Shown one piece after another: positions 28,985 to 36,729 of a DNA stretch of 64,000 nt; position 1 is the stretch's first letter; each line of letters starts with the position of its first letter. This DNA is from Nocardioides lianchengensis (GTDB lineage Bacteria; Actinomycetota; Actinomycetes; Propionibacteriales; Nocardioidaceae). Below the pieces are notes generated by a model, which worked only from the letters and a program-made list of their open reading frames with translations, was not told the DNA's origin and did not search any database. The translations under genes were made by a program, and so were the position numbers. Where the stretch lies: assembly GCF_900101465.1 (NCBI RefSeq), contig NZ_FMZM01000013.1, forward strand, positions 33,074 through 97,073, read 5' to 3'.

Positions 28985-31096
28985 GTGACCTCGGCATCTG
29001 CGCACGCAACGGACCCGCGTCCCCGGGACACCGTGACGACGAGGGAGGCGCCCTCGCGAGGGCTCCGTCAGGACATCCAGGCGCTGCGAGCGATCGCGGT
29101 CGCCCTGGTCGTGGTCTTCCACTTCTGGCCGTCGTCGCTCACCGGTGGCTACGTCGGGGTCGACGTGTTCTTCGTGATCTCCGGGTTCCTGATCACCAGC
29201 CACCTGCTCCAGCGGCCGCCGACGAGCGTCAGGGACCTCGCCGCCTTCTGGGGGCGCCGGATCCGGCGGCTGCTCCCCGCCGCCTTCACCGTCCTCCTGA
29301 CGACCCTGGCCGCCACCTGGTGGCTCGCGCCGGCCAGCATGTGGGCAGCGACCGCGAAGCAGGCCGTGGCATCGGCGCTCTACGTGCAGAACTGGGTGCT
29401 GGCGGAGGAGTCGGTGGACTACCTCGCCGCGGACAACGTCGCCACCCCGGTCCAGCACTACTGGTCCCTGTCGATCGAGGAGCAGTTCTACCTGGGGTGG
29501 CCGGTCCTCGTCCTGGTGGCCGCCCTGGTGGCCCGGCGTTCCGGCCGCAGCGTCAGGGCGTGCGCCGGGGTCGCGGTGACGGTCGTGCTCGGGGTGTCGC
29601 TCGTCTGGTCGGTCCTGGGCCGCGACGACGCTGCGTCGTACTTCGTGACCTGGACCCGGATCTGGGAGCTCGGGGTCGGTGGCCTGGTGGCCGTGGTCCT
29701 TCCTCTGCTCGGCGGACTCGGCCGGACGGTGCGGATCGTCGCCGTCTGGTCGGGCCTCGCGATGATGGCGGTCGCGGCCGTCACCTACGACGGTGCGACG
29801 GCCTTCCCCGGCTTCGCCGCCCTGCTCCCGGTGCTCGGCGCGGCCCTGGTGATCGCGGCCGCGGTCCCACGCGGGCCGCTGTCGCCGCTCAGGGTGATGG
29901 GACTTCGACCCGTGCAGGCCCTCGGCGACGTGTCGTACGCCGTCTACCTGTGGCACTGGCCCGTCGTGGTCCTGCTCCCGTTCGCACTCGAGAGCGAGCC
30001 GACGACCTGGCAGCTGGTGGTGGCGCTGGCGGTGGTCCTGCTGCTCTCCCAGCTGACCAAGGTGCTCGTGGAGGACCCCCTGCGTGGTCAGCGACCGCTC
30101 GGGCTTCCGCTGCGCCGCAGCTTCGTCTTCGCGCTGGTCGGGGCGCTGCTGGTCACCGGCGGTGCTGTCGCCCTGCGGGACCAGGCCCAGGAGGCCGTGC
30201 GGCCGCCGGGCAGCGCCGACCGCGATGACCCGTGCTTCGGCGCTCGGGCCGTGACCAACGAGTGTGACCTGGACGGCCAGGAGCTGGCGACCTCGACCGT
30301 CTTCGCGTCCGAGGACAACAAGGCCGTCCGGGACCGGAACTGCATGTCCAGCACCACCGGGCTGCTGGCCGACCCGGCCTGCCACTACGGCAGCGACGAT
30401 CCGGGCGCCCTCAAGGTCGCGATGGTCGGCAACTCCCACGGGGCGCACTGGCTGCCCGTCTTCCGGGCCATCGCCCGGCAGCGGGGGTGGAGCCTCACGA
30501 CGTACTTCGCCTTCGAGTGCCACACCTCGGACCGGCCGGTGGCCTTCCCGGAGAAGGTCCAGACCGACAACTGCGAGACGTTCAACCAGCGAGCGATCTC
30601 CGAGGTCGCCGACCAGGACTTCGACCTGGTGGTCCTGGCCAACCGCACCCTCATCCCGCTCGTCGGACTGGACGGCGACGACCAGGAGGACGAGAACCAG
30701 CGCGAGACCGAGGCGTCGTACCGCCGGATCATCACCACGTGGCGGGACGCCGGGAGCAGGGTCCTGGTGATGCGGGACAACCCCCGACGCCACGAGAAGG
30801 AGACCGTCCCGCAGTGCATCGACCTCCACCCGGACGACCTCGCCGCCTGCGACCGCCCGCTCGCCGAGGCCGACGTCTGGGACCCGGAGGGCGATGTCGC
30901 CACCGAGATGGCCAGGACCGACGACGGGGTAGGCGTCTTCGACCTCCGGCCCTGGTTGTGCCCCGACGACATCTGCCGTGCGGTGGTCGGTGGGGTGATC
31001 ACGCTGTGGGACACCCACCACCTGACGGCGACGTTCGTCCGGTCGTTGCGTCCGCAGGTGGCCACCGCGGTCGACGAGCTGCTCGGACCCGGCTAG
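28985..31096 (+). CDS. Acyltransferase-3 membrane protein with SGNH domain (OafA/YrhL-like)
   Basis: The 703-residue protein transfers acyl groups to sugars on the outside of the membrane. The N-terminal Acyl_transf_3 domain (about residues 30-375, 10 helices) shows LRAIAVALVVVFHF with the catalytic His, GYVGVDVFFVISGFL, RRIRRLLPA and the loop HYWSLSIEEQFYLGWP. The C-terminal SGNH domain (about 400-700) has block I GNSHGAHWLP and block V DTHHLT. The GTG at 28985 is chosen because a -10 box stands 7 nt before it; an earlier in-frame ATG lacks support. It may decorate cell-wall glycans. A gene pair with the serine-triplet protein is suggested by divergence only. Confidence 0.87.
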   Translation: MTSASAHATDPRPRDTVTTREAPSRGLRQDIQALRAIAVALVVVFHFWPSSLTGGYVGVDVFFVISGFLITSHLLQRPPTSVRDLAAFWGRRIRRLLPAAFTVLLTTLAATWWLAPASMWAATAKQAVASALYVQNWVLAEESVDYLAADNVATPVQHYWSLSIEEQFYLGWPVLVLVAALVARRSGRSVRACAGVAVTVVLGVSLVWSVLGRDDAASYFVTWTRIWELGVGGLVAVVLPLLGGLGRTVRIVAVWSGLAMMAVAAVTYDGATAFPGFAALLPVLGAALVIAAAVPRGPLSPLRVMGLRPVQALGDVSYAVYLWHWPVVVLLPFALESEPTTWQLVVALAVVLLLSQLTKVLVEDPLRGQRPLGLPLRRSFVFALVGALLVTGGAVALRDQAQEAVRPPGSADRDDPCFGARAVTNECDLDGQELATSTVFASEDNKAVRDRNCMSSTTGLLADPACHYGSDDPGALKVAMVGNSHGAHWLPVFRAIARQRGWSLTTYFAFECHTSDRPVAFPEKVQTDNCETFNQRAISEVADQDFDLVVLANRTLIPLVGLDGDDQEDENQRETEASYRRIITTWRDAGSRVLVMRDNPRRHEKETVPQCIDLHPDDLAACDRPLAEADVWDPEGDVATEMARTDDGVGVFDLRPWLCPDDICRAVVGGVITLWDTHHLTATFVRSLRPQVATAVDELLGPG

Positions 31097-31135
31097 CGGC
31101 CGGCTCTGCTTTTCACTCGTCCGGGGACGGAGCCG

Positions 31136-31141
31136 TACCCT
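31136..31141 (+). promoter_or_regulatory. -10 box of miaB
   Basis: TACCCT lies 9 nt before the ATG of miaB, within the range expected for a leaderless or nearly leaderless mRNA. Confidence 0.42.
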
Positions 31142-31150
31142 CGTCGGGTC

Positions 31151-32620
31151 ATGGCGCGCACGTACGAGGTCCGCACCTACGGGTGCCAGATGAACGTCCA
31201 CGACTCCGAGCGGCTCACCGGCCTGCTGGAGGACGCGGGGTACGCCGCCGCGCCCGCGGGCGAGCAGGCCGACGTGGTCGTGTTCAACACCTGCGCGGTG
31301 CGCGAGAACGCCGACAACAAGCTCTACGGCAACCTGTCGCACCTCGCGCCGGTCAAGGCCGCCAACCCCGGGATGCAGATCGCCGTCGGGGGCTGTCTGG
31401 CCCAGAAGGACCGCTCGACGATCACCCAGAAGGCGCCGTACGTCGACGTGGTCTTCGGCACCCACAACATCGGGTCGCTGCCGGTGCTGCTGGAGCGGGC
31501 CCGGGTGCAGGAGGAGGCGCAGGTCGAGATCCTCGAGTCGCTCGACGTCTTCCCCTCGACGCTGCCGACCAAGCGCGAGTCGGCGTACGCCGCGTGGGTC
31601 TCGATCTCGGTCGGCTGCAACAACACCTGCACCTTCTGCATCGTCCCCGCGCTGCGCGGCAAGGAGAAGGACCGCCGTCCGGGCGATGTGCTGGCCGAGG
31701 TCCGTGCGCTGGTCGCCGAGGGGGTCACCGAGGTGACGCTGCTCGGTCAGAACGTGAACGCCTACGGCGTGGAGTTCGGTGACCGGCAGGCGTTCAGCAA
31801 GCTGCTGCGCGCGTGTGGCGAGATCGAGGGGCTGGAGCGGGTCCGGTTCACCTCGCCGCACCCGGCCGAGTTCACCGACGACGTGATCGAGGCGATGGCC
31901 GAGACACCCACCGTGATGCCCTCGCTCCACATGCCGCTGCAGTCCGGCTCGGACCGGATGCTCAAGGCGATGCGGCGCTCCTACCGATCGTCGAAGTACC
32001 TCGGGATCATCGAGCGGGTCCGGGCTGCGATGCCCGACGCCGCGATCACCACCGACATCATCGTGGGCTTCCCCGGCGAGACCGAGGAGGACTTCCTCGA
32101 GACGCTGCGGGTGGTGCGCGAGTCGCGCTTCTCCAGCGCCTTCACCTTCCAGTACTCCAAGCGCCCCGGCACCCCGGCCGCGACGCTCGACGAGCAGGTG
32201 CCGCCGGACGTCGTGAAAGACCGCTACGGCCGGCTGGTCGCCCTGGTCAACGAGATCGCCGAGGAGGAGAACAAGCGGATCGTCGGTCGCACCCTCGAGC
32301 TGATGGTCTCCGAGGGCGAGGGCCGCAAGGACGCCGCGACCCTGCGGCTCTCCGGGCGCGCGCCCGACAACCGGCTCGTGCACTTCAACCCGGAGGGCGC
32401 GGACGGGGTCCGGCCGGGTGACATGGTCACCGTCCAGGTCACGTACGGCGCCCCGCACCACCTGGTCGCGGACGGGCCGGTCCTCGCGGTCCGGCGTACC
32501 CGGTCGGGCGACGCGTGGGAGCGCCGCAACGCCGCGCCCGCGACGCCGGCCGGGGTCGGGCTGGGCATGCCGTCGATCGGCGTCCCCGCGCCGCTGCCGG
32601 ACGCGCCCGCCTGCCGCTGA
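31151..32620 (+). CDS. miaB: tRNA-2-methylthio-N6-dimethylallyladenosine synthase
   Basis: The 489-residue radical-SAM enzyme adds the methylthio group to i6A37 of tRNAs. The UPF0004 domain has Cys12, Cys48 and Cys82 for the auxiliary [4Fe-4S] cluster. The radical-SAM cluster ligands are Cys156, Cys160 and Cys163 (GCNNTCTFC). The C-terminal TRAM domain (about 380-450) and a 40-residue proline-rich extension follow. It acts after MiaA, whose gene lies 1.6 kb further on. Five genes on the other strand separate the two, where other actinobacteria have a more compact order. Confidence 0.95.
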   Translation: MARTYEVRTYGCQMNVHDSERLTGLLEDAGYAAAPAGEQADVVVFNTCAVRENADNKLYGNLSHLAPVKAANPGMQIAVGGCLAQKDRSTITQKAPYVDVVFGTHNIGSLPVLLERARVQEEAQVEILESLDVFPSTLPTKRESAYAAWVSISVGCNNTCTFCIVPALRGKEKDRRPGDVLAEVRALVAEGVTEVTLLGQNVNAYGVEFGDRQAFSKLLRACGEIEGLERVRFTSPHPAEFTDDVIEAMAETPTVMPSLHMPLQSGSDRMLKAMRRSYRSSKYLGIIERVRAAMPDAAITTDIIVGFPGETEEDFLETLRVVRESRFSSAFTFQYSKRPGTPAATLDEQVPPDVVKDRYGRLVALVNEIAEEENKRIVGRTLELMVSEGEGRKDAATLRLSGRAPDNRLVHFNPEGADGVRPGDMVTVQVTYGAPHHLVADGPVLAVRRTRSGDAWERRNAAPATPAGVGLGMPSIGVPAPLPDAPACR

Positions 32621-32626
32621 CGCCGC

Positions 32627-32851
32627 TCAGCCCGAGCGCGGGTCCTTGCTGGAGTAGCCCGCTCGGGGCGGCACCGGCGGATCCGGGTTGACCTCGGGGC
32701 CGCCGGAGGACTGCTCCGGGGGAGCGTCGTCGGCGGGCTCGGCGGGGGTCACGTCGCGGACACCGCTGGAGCCGACCTGGCCGGGCCCGGTCGGGCCGAC
32801 CCGCTCGCTGCTGACGCCCATGTCGCCGTCGCGCGGCTCCTCGGACGTCAC
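32627..32851 (-). CDS. Small disordered acidic protein (74 aa)
   Basis: The protein consists of Pro, Gly, Glu and Asp-rich sequence (EEPRDGDMGVSSERVG at the start, GPEVNPDPPVPPRAGY near the end) with no predicted globular domain or signal peptide. The GTG at 32849-32851 overlaps the stop of the upstream gene by 4 nt (GTGA). It is the last gene of a five-gene operon of small charged proteins around a NUDIX hydrolase, and ends 6 nt from convergent miaB. Confidence 0.5.
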   Translation of the reverse strand: MTSEEPRDGDMGVSSERVGPTGPGQVGSSGVRDVTPAEPADDAPPEQSSGGPEVNPDPPVPPRAGYSSKDPRSG

Positions 32852-33108
32852 GCCGGGGACTCCTCCTCGGCCGGGACGTCCTGGCCGTCCTGGCCCTCCT
32901 TGGTGGCCTCGGTGGAGGTGTCCTCGCCGGACTGGACCTCGTCGGGCATCGACTCGGTGTCGACCGCCGGGTTCTCTGCGGTCGTCAGGTCGGCGGGCAG
33001 CGCGTCCTCGGTCTCCGGGACGGCGTCGACGCCGCCGGGGTTGGGCTCGCCGGGCTCGATCTCGGGCTCGGGCTTCGGGCCCAGGTCGGTCGTCGTGTCG
33101 TCGCTCAA
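32848..33108 (-). CDS. Small disordered acidic protein (86 aa)
   Basis: The 86 residues are strongly acidic and low-complexity (KPEPEIEPGEPNPGG, then ESMPDEVQSGEDTSTEAT). No family was recognised. The start is a TTG at 33106-33108 with AGGAGGA close upstream; an ATG two bases upstream is out of frame. The stop overlaps the next gene by 4 nt, and the start lies 10 nt after the NUDIX gene stop, so it belongs to the same operon. Confidence 0.5.
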   Translation of the reverse strand: MSDDTTTDLGPKPEPEIEPGEPNPGGVDAVPETEDALPADLTTAENPAVDTESMPDEVQSGEDTSTEATKEGQDGQDVPAEEESPA

Positions 33109-33118
33109 CGCATCCTCC

Positions 33119-33685
33119 TCAGAAGCCGAACGTGGTGTACGCCGGAGCGGTACCCGGGCCGATCAGCTCCAACACGGCGCGCTCGTGCGGCACGACCGGG
33201 TCCGGGAGGGCGTCGAGGGGGAACCAGCGGATCTCGGCGCACTTCGTCGGCTCGACCACCCGCGGGTCCCCCGTCCAGGAGCGGGCGGTGAAGAAGAAGT
33301 CGACCCGCTCGTCGATGGCCTCGCCGCCGCGGGTGCGCTGCATGGTGGTGAGGAACGCAAGGTCCAGGTCGCGGACCCCGATCTCCTCGAGCGCCTCGCG
33401 GTGCGCGGCGTCGTACGCCGTCTCTCCGCGCTCCACGTGGCCCGCGGCGGCCGCGGCCCAGTGCCCGTCCATGTACGGCGTGCCCTGGCGCAGCTGGAGC
33501 AGGACCTCGGGGCCGCCGACCCCGTCGCGGAGCAGGTAGACGTAGGCCGCCGGGACGACGACGAACCGCTCCTCCGTCGCTGGTTCGTCCGTCGCTGGTT
33601 CGTCCGTCGCTGGTTCGTCGGTCGCTGGTTCGTCGGTCGCTGGTTCCTGGGTCACTGGTTCCTGGGTCACTGGTTCCTGGGTCAC
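33119..33685 (-). CDS. NUDIX hydrolase with N-terminal pentapeptide tandem repeat
   Basis: The 188-residue protein contains a complete Nudix box at residues 82-103 (GX5EX7REXXEEXG: Gly82, Glu88, Arg96-Glu97, Glu100-Glu101, Gly103), so it should hydrolyse a nucleoside diphosphate linked to another group. The first 40 residues are eight five-residue units: three VTQEP, then ATDEP four times, then a worn unit, coded by 15-bp DNA repeats. The GTG at 33683-33685 overlaps the upstream stop by 4 nt. No alternative start lies between the repeat and the Nudix domain. The substrate is unknown. Confidence 0.8.
   Translation of the reverse strand: MTQEPVTQEPVTQEPATDEPATDEPATDEPATDEPATEERFVVVPAAYVYLLRDGVGGPEVLLQLRQGTPYMDGHWAAAAAGHVERGETAYDAAHREALEEIGVRDLDLAFLTTMQRTRGGEAIDERVDFFFTARSWTGDPRVVEPTKCAEIRWFPLDALPDPVVPHERAVLELIGPGTAPAYTTFGF
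33566..33685. repeat. 15-bp minisatellite inside the NUDIX gene
   Basis: Eight consecutive 15-bp units code for the pentapeptide tract at the NUDIX N-terminus. Units fall into two types (VTQEP and ATDEP). The repeat begins at the start codon, so unit number changes would change protein length without a frameshift. Confidence 0.85.
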
Positions 33686-33921
33686 TGGGACGGCTGGTCC
33701 AGGGAGGTCTCGGCGTTCTCCTCCTGCTCGTCGCGCTCGGCGGCGTCCTGCTCGGGACGGTCGCCGGAGGGCTCGGGGACGTCGGTGCCGGCGGCGGGCG
33801 TGCTCGGTGCGGGCGCGGTCGCGGCCTCGCCGGGCGTGTCGTGACCGTCGGGGGCGTCGGTGCGCTGCGGCCCGCCCGGCGGGGTCGGCGCGTCGAGGTC
33901 GTCGTGCTGCTTCTGGTTCAT
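33682..33921 (-). CDS. Small disordered Asp/Pro/Ala-rich protein (79 aa)
   Basis: The protein is hydrophilic and low-complexity (MNQKQHDDLDAPTPPGG, then GDRPEQDAAERDEQEEN) with no recognised family. It overlaps both neighbours by 4 nt: its ATG lies over the stop of the MT0933-like gene, and its stop over the GTG of the NUDIX gene. The overlaps make translation of the set tightly coupled, which supports it being a real gene despite low complexity. Confidence 0.5.
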   Translation of the reverse strand: MNQKQHDDLDAPTPPGGPQRTDAPDGHDTPGEAATAPAPSTPAAGTDVPEPSGDRPEQDAAERDEQEENAETSLDQPSQ

Positions 33922-34163
33922 CGCGGCGGCGTCCCAGGGTTCCCCGGGGTGCTGCCGGGTCCGAGGTCGCCGTCGTCCTTCTTGTCCAGCTTGTCGAGCG
34001 CGTCCTTGGCCTTGGCGGAGGCGTTGCGGATCTTGTCGGCGTGCTTGCCGCCGGTGCGCTTGTCGGCCTCGGCGGCCGCCTTGTCGATGCCCTGGCTGAT
34101 CTTGTCGCCGTGCTTGTCCACGGCGTCGGACAGCTTGTCCTTGGCCTTGTCGAAGAAGCTCAT
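33918..34163 (-). CDS. MT0933-like antitoxin family protein
   Basis: The 81-residue protein matches the MT0933/Rv0909 antitoxin-like family: SFFDKAKDKLSDAVDKHGDK, then ISQGIDKAAAEADKRTGGKH and IRNASAKAKDALDKLD, a Lys/Asp/Ala-rich amphipathic helix protein with repeated KAKD-like motifs. A disordered tail follows. Despite the family name, no toxin gene is adjacent; the downstream partner is a disordered protein. It is the first gene of the five-gene operon, with an ATG at 34161-34163. Confidence 0.72.
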   Translation of the reverse strand: MSFFDKAKDKLSDAVDKHGDKISQGIDKAAAEADKRTGGKHADKIRNASAKAKDALDKLDKKDDGDLGPGSTPGNPGTPPR

Positions 34164-34229
34164 CGTTCCCTCCCCTGTCGCTGAACGGTCGGTGTGCGGG
34201 TCCCGTACCCGTCTTGCCACACTAGCCAC

Positions 34230-35150
34230 GTGCCGAACCCCGTCGACGTGCCGATCGTGGCCGTCGTCGGCGCGACCGCGTCGGGCAAGACGTCGCTCTC
34301 GCTGGACCTGGCCGAGCGGCTCGGCGGGGAGGTGGTCAACACCGACGCGATGCAGGTGTACCGCGGCATGGACGTCGGGACGGCGAAGCTGCCGCCGGCC
34401 GAGCGTCGGGGCGTCCCGCACCACCTGCTCGACACCCGCTCGGTGCGCGACTCGGCGACCGTCGCGGAGTTCCAGGGGTGGGCGCGCGACTGCGTCGCCG
34501 ATCTGCGCGGCCGCGGCACGACGCCGGTGCTGGTCGGCGGCTCGGCGCTCTACACCCGGGCGATCCTGGACCGCTTCGAGTTCCCCGCGACCGACGAGGG
34601 GGTCCGGGCGCGCCTGGAGGCGGAGCTCGCCGAGGTCGGGCCGGCGGTCCTCTTCGAACGGCTGCGCTCGCTCGACCCGGAGGCGGCCTCGCGGATGCTC
34701 GTCGAGAACGGTCGCCGTACGGTCCGCGCGCTCGAGGTCATCGAGCTCACGGGTCGGCCCTACAGCGCCTCCCTCCCGACCCTGGAGTACGCCGACCCCC
34801 GCACCGTCCAGATCGGCGTCGACATCGACCGGCCGACCCTCGACGCGCGGATCGAGCAGCGGGTCGACGCGATGTTCGCCGACGGGTTCGTCGCCGAGGT
34901 CGAGCGGCTGCTCGCCGAGGGGCTGGCCGACGGTCGGACGGCGTCCGTGGCGATCGGCTACCGGGAGGTGGTGGCGCACCTGCGCGGCGAGCTCACCCTC
35001 GCCGAGGCGCGGAACCGGACGGTCTTCGCGACCCGCCGGTTCGCCCGGCGCCAGGACGGGTGGTTCCGCAAGGACCCGCGGATCGTCTGGGTCGACTACG
35101 ACGACCCGGACCGGGTGGAGCAGGCGCTGACGGCCGTCCGAGCGGTATAA
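34230..35150 (+). CDS. miaA: tRNA dimethylallyltransferase
   Basis: The 306-residue enzyme transfers the dimethylallyl group of DMAPP to A37 of tRNAs reading UNN codons, the step before MiaB. The P-loop GATASGKTS is near residue 14, the catalytic NTDAMQVYRGMDVGTAKLP follows, then GGSALYTRAILD and ENGRRTVRALEVIELTGRP. The GTG at 34230 was chosen because CACACT (34218-34223) lies 6 nt before it and the family start (PNPVDVPIVAVVGATASGKT) follows directly. A terminator hairpin starts right after the stop. Confidence 0.94.
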   Translation: MPNPVDVPIVAVVGATASGKTSLSLDLAERLGGEVVNTDAMQVYRGMDVGTAKLPPAERRGVPHHLLDTRSVRDSATVAEFQGWARDCVADLRGRGTTPVLVGGSALYTRAILDRFEFPATDEGVRARLEAELAEVGPAVLFERLRSLDPEAASRMLVENGRRTVRALEVIELTGRPYSASLPTLEYADPRTVQIGVDIDRPTLDARIEQRVDAMFADGFVAEVERLLAEGLADGRTASVAIGYREVVAHLRGELTLAEARNRTVFATRRFARRQDGWFRKDPRIVWVDYDDPDRVEQALTAVRAV

Positions 35151-35174
35151 GGAGGGGCACACGTATGCCCCTCC
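35151..35174 (+). terminator. Terminator hairpin after miaA
   Basis: GGAGGGGCA and TGCCCCTCC form a perfect 9-bp stem with a 6-nt loop, immediately after the stop codon. No U-tract follows. Confidence 0.75.
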
Positions 35175-35287
35175 CCGTACCGCTCATCAGGTGCCTCGGA
35201 CGGGCGTCGGGACCCGGTCCGACCCCCCGACTCATCGGAGCAAGATCGGTCAGGCGCGGCCGGGCCGGTCGGAGCGAGACTGGCGCC

Positions 35288-36175
35288 ATGACCGACTCAG
35301 GCGGGACCGAGACCGGGAGGGACCGGCTGCGCGAGCTGCTCGACGCGGTGCTCGACGAGGACCACCGCACGCTGGGCGACATGGCGGGCGGGGCCTACGC
35401 GTCGCCGTACCACTTCAGCCGTCAGCTCAGCCGGGGCACGGGCGAGCCGCCGGTGGCGATGCGGCGGCGGGTGATGCTGGAGCGGGCCGCCTGGCAGCTG
35501 CGGCAGGGGAGCTCGGTGACGGACGCGGCGTTCGCGGCCGGCTACGAGTCGGTCGAGGGGTTCGGCCGCGCCTTCCAGCGGGCGTACGGCGAGTCGCCGG
35601 GGTCCGTCGCGCGCGAGCCCGGCCAGCACTGGCTGCCGGCCCCGAACGGCATCCACTTCCACCCGCCGACCTCGCTGTGGATCGAGGGGACCGGGGCAGC
35701 GGCGCAGCCGTCCGCGGGCACGGTGACGGCGTTGATGGTCGAGCACGACCTCGACGACACCCGGGAGCTCCTGGAGCTGGCGAAGGGGGCCGAGGTCACC
35801 GCGGAGCTCCGCGAGCTGCTGACCGAGCTGGTCGGCAGCAAGGAGGTCTGGCTCGCGGCGATCGAGGGCCACGACCACCCGACCGGCCCGGTCAGCACCA
35901 CGAGCGACGTACCGGCCCTCCTCGAGCGGTACGACGCAGTCGCGCCGCGGTGGCTCGCGATGGTCCGCGACGTCGACCGCCGGGGCGCCTGGGGCGACCG
36001 GCTCGTCGATGCGCTCTGCGACCCGCCCGAGAGCTTCGTGCTCGGCAGCGTGCTCGCGCACGTGCTCACCTACTCCGCCCACGGGCGGCTCCAGGCCCGG
36101 CGGCTGCTCGGCAGCGAGTGGCCGGCGGGCGATCCGATCATGTGGCTGCGGCAGCGCAGCGGAGGAGACCAGTGA
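35288..36175 (+). CDS. AraC-family regulator with C-terminal DinB-like domain
   Basis: The 295-residue protein puts the DNA-binding AraC domain at the N-terminus (about residues 10-105; ASPYHFSRQLSRGTGEPPVA and AGYESVEGFGRAFQRAYG are the two helix-turn-helix recognition segments). The C-terminal region (about 140-295) resembles the DinB/four-helix metal-binding fold of mycothiol-dependent proteins, with HVLTYSAHGRLQ. It is followed by a reductase gene with 4-nt overlap, so they form one operon, and the regulator likely controls the pair. The ATG at 35288 follows GAGACT by 6 nt. Confidence 0.8.
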   Translation: MTDSGGTETGRDRLRELLDAVLDEDHRTLGDMAGGAYASPYHFSRQLSRGTGEPPVAMRRRVMLERAAWQLRQGSSVTDAAFAAGYESVEGFGRAFQRAYGESPGSVAREPGQHWLPAPNGIHFHPPTSLWIEGTGAAAQPSAGTVTALMVEHDLDDTRELLELAKGAEVTAELRELLTELVGSKEVWLAAIEGHDHPTGPVSTTSDVPALLERYDAVAPRWLAMVRDVDRRGAWGDRLVDALCDPPESFVLGSVLAHVLTYSAHGRLQARRLLGSEWPAGDPIMWLRQRSGGDQ

Positions 36176-36720
36176 AGACCACCTTCTACACCGCGACCAC
36201 CCTCGACGGGTTCATCGCCGACGCGCAGGACTCGCTGGACTGGCTGCTGAGCCAGCCCCAGGACGAGGACGGCCCGATGGGCTACGAGGAGTTCATCCAG
36301 GACGTCGGCGCGATCGTGATGGGGCGTACCACCTACGAGTGGGTCCGCGACCACCTCGCGAGCGAGGGCGAGGCCTGGTCCTACGACATGCCGGCCTGGG
36401 TGATGACGCACGCCGACCTGCCGATGATCCAGGGTGCCGACGTTCGGTTCGCACGGGGCGACGTGCGCGAGGTGCACACGGCGATGGTCGAGGCCGCCGG
36501 CGGGAAGGACCTCTGGGTCGTGGGCGGCGGCGACCTGGCCGCGCAGTTCGCGGCGGCCGGGCTCCTCGACGAGTTGGTGCTGTCGATCGCGCCGGTCACC
36601 CTCGGCTCCGGGCGGCCCCTGTTCACGCGGCCGTTCGACCTGCGGCTGGTCGAGCACGGCGTGAACGGGGCCTTCCTGTGCGCACGCTACGAGGTGGTGG
36701 GAGCACGGGTTCCGGGGTAA
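36172..36720 (+). CDS. Dihydrofolate reductase-like (RibD C-terminal fold) protein
   Basis: The 182-residue protein has the RibD_C fold: TTFYTATTLDGFIADAQDSL at the N-terminus, AIVMGRTTYEWVRDHL, and DLWVVGGGDLAAQFAAAGLL with LVLSIAPVTLGSGRPLFTRP near the C-terminus. Family members use NADPH and often serve in stress or resistance operons, with unknown substrates. The GTG overlaps the AraC-gene stop by 4 nt. It ends 9 nt before ggt, so read-through into ggt is possible. Confidence 0.82.
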   Translation: MKTTFYTATTLDGFIADAQDSLDWLLSQPQDEDGPMGYEEFIQDVGAIVMGRTTYEWVRDHLASEGEAWSYDMPAWVMTHADLPMIQGADVRFARGDVREVHTAMVEAAGGKDLWVVGGGDLAAQFAAAGLLDELVLSIAPVTLGSGRPLFTRPFDLRLVEHGVNGAFLCARYEVVGARVPG

Positions 36721-36729
36721 CGGCGACAG

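Noticed and set aside
28583..32461. Open frame of 1,292 residues on the minus strand opposite the acyltransferase and miaB
   Set aside because: Antisense to two strongly supported genes, with sequence typical of GC shadow frames; no domain recognised.
33566..33685. Possible CRISPR or binding-site array
   Set aside because: The 15-bp units are contiguous and code in frame for the NUDIX N-terminus.
33918..34163. Complete toxin-antitoxin pair with the MT0933-like gene
   Set aside because: No adjacent gene resembles a known toxin; the partner is disordered.
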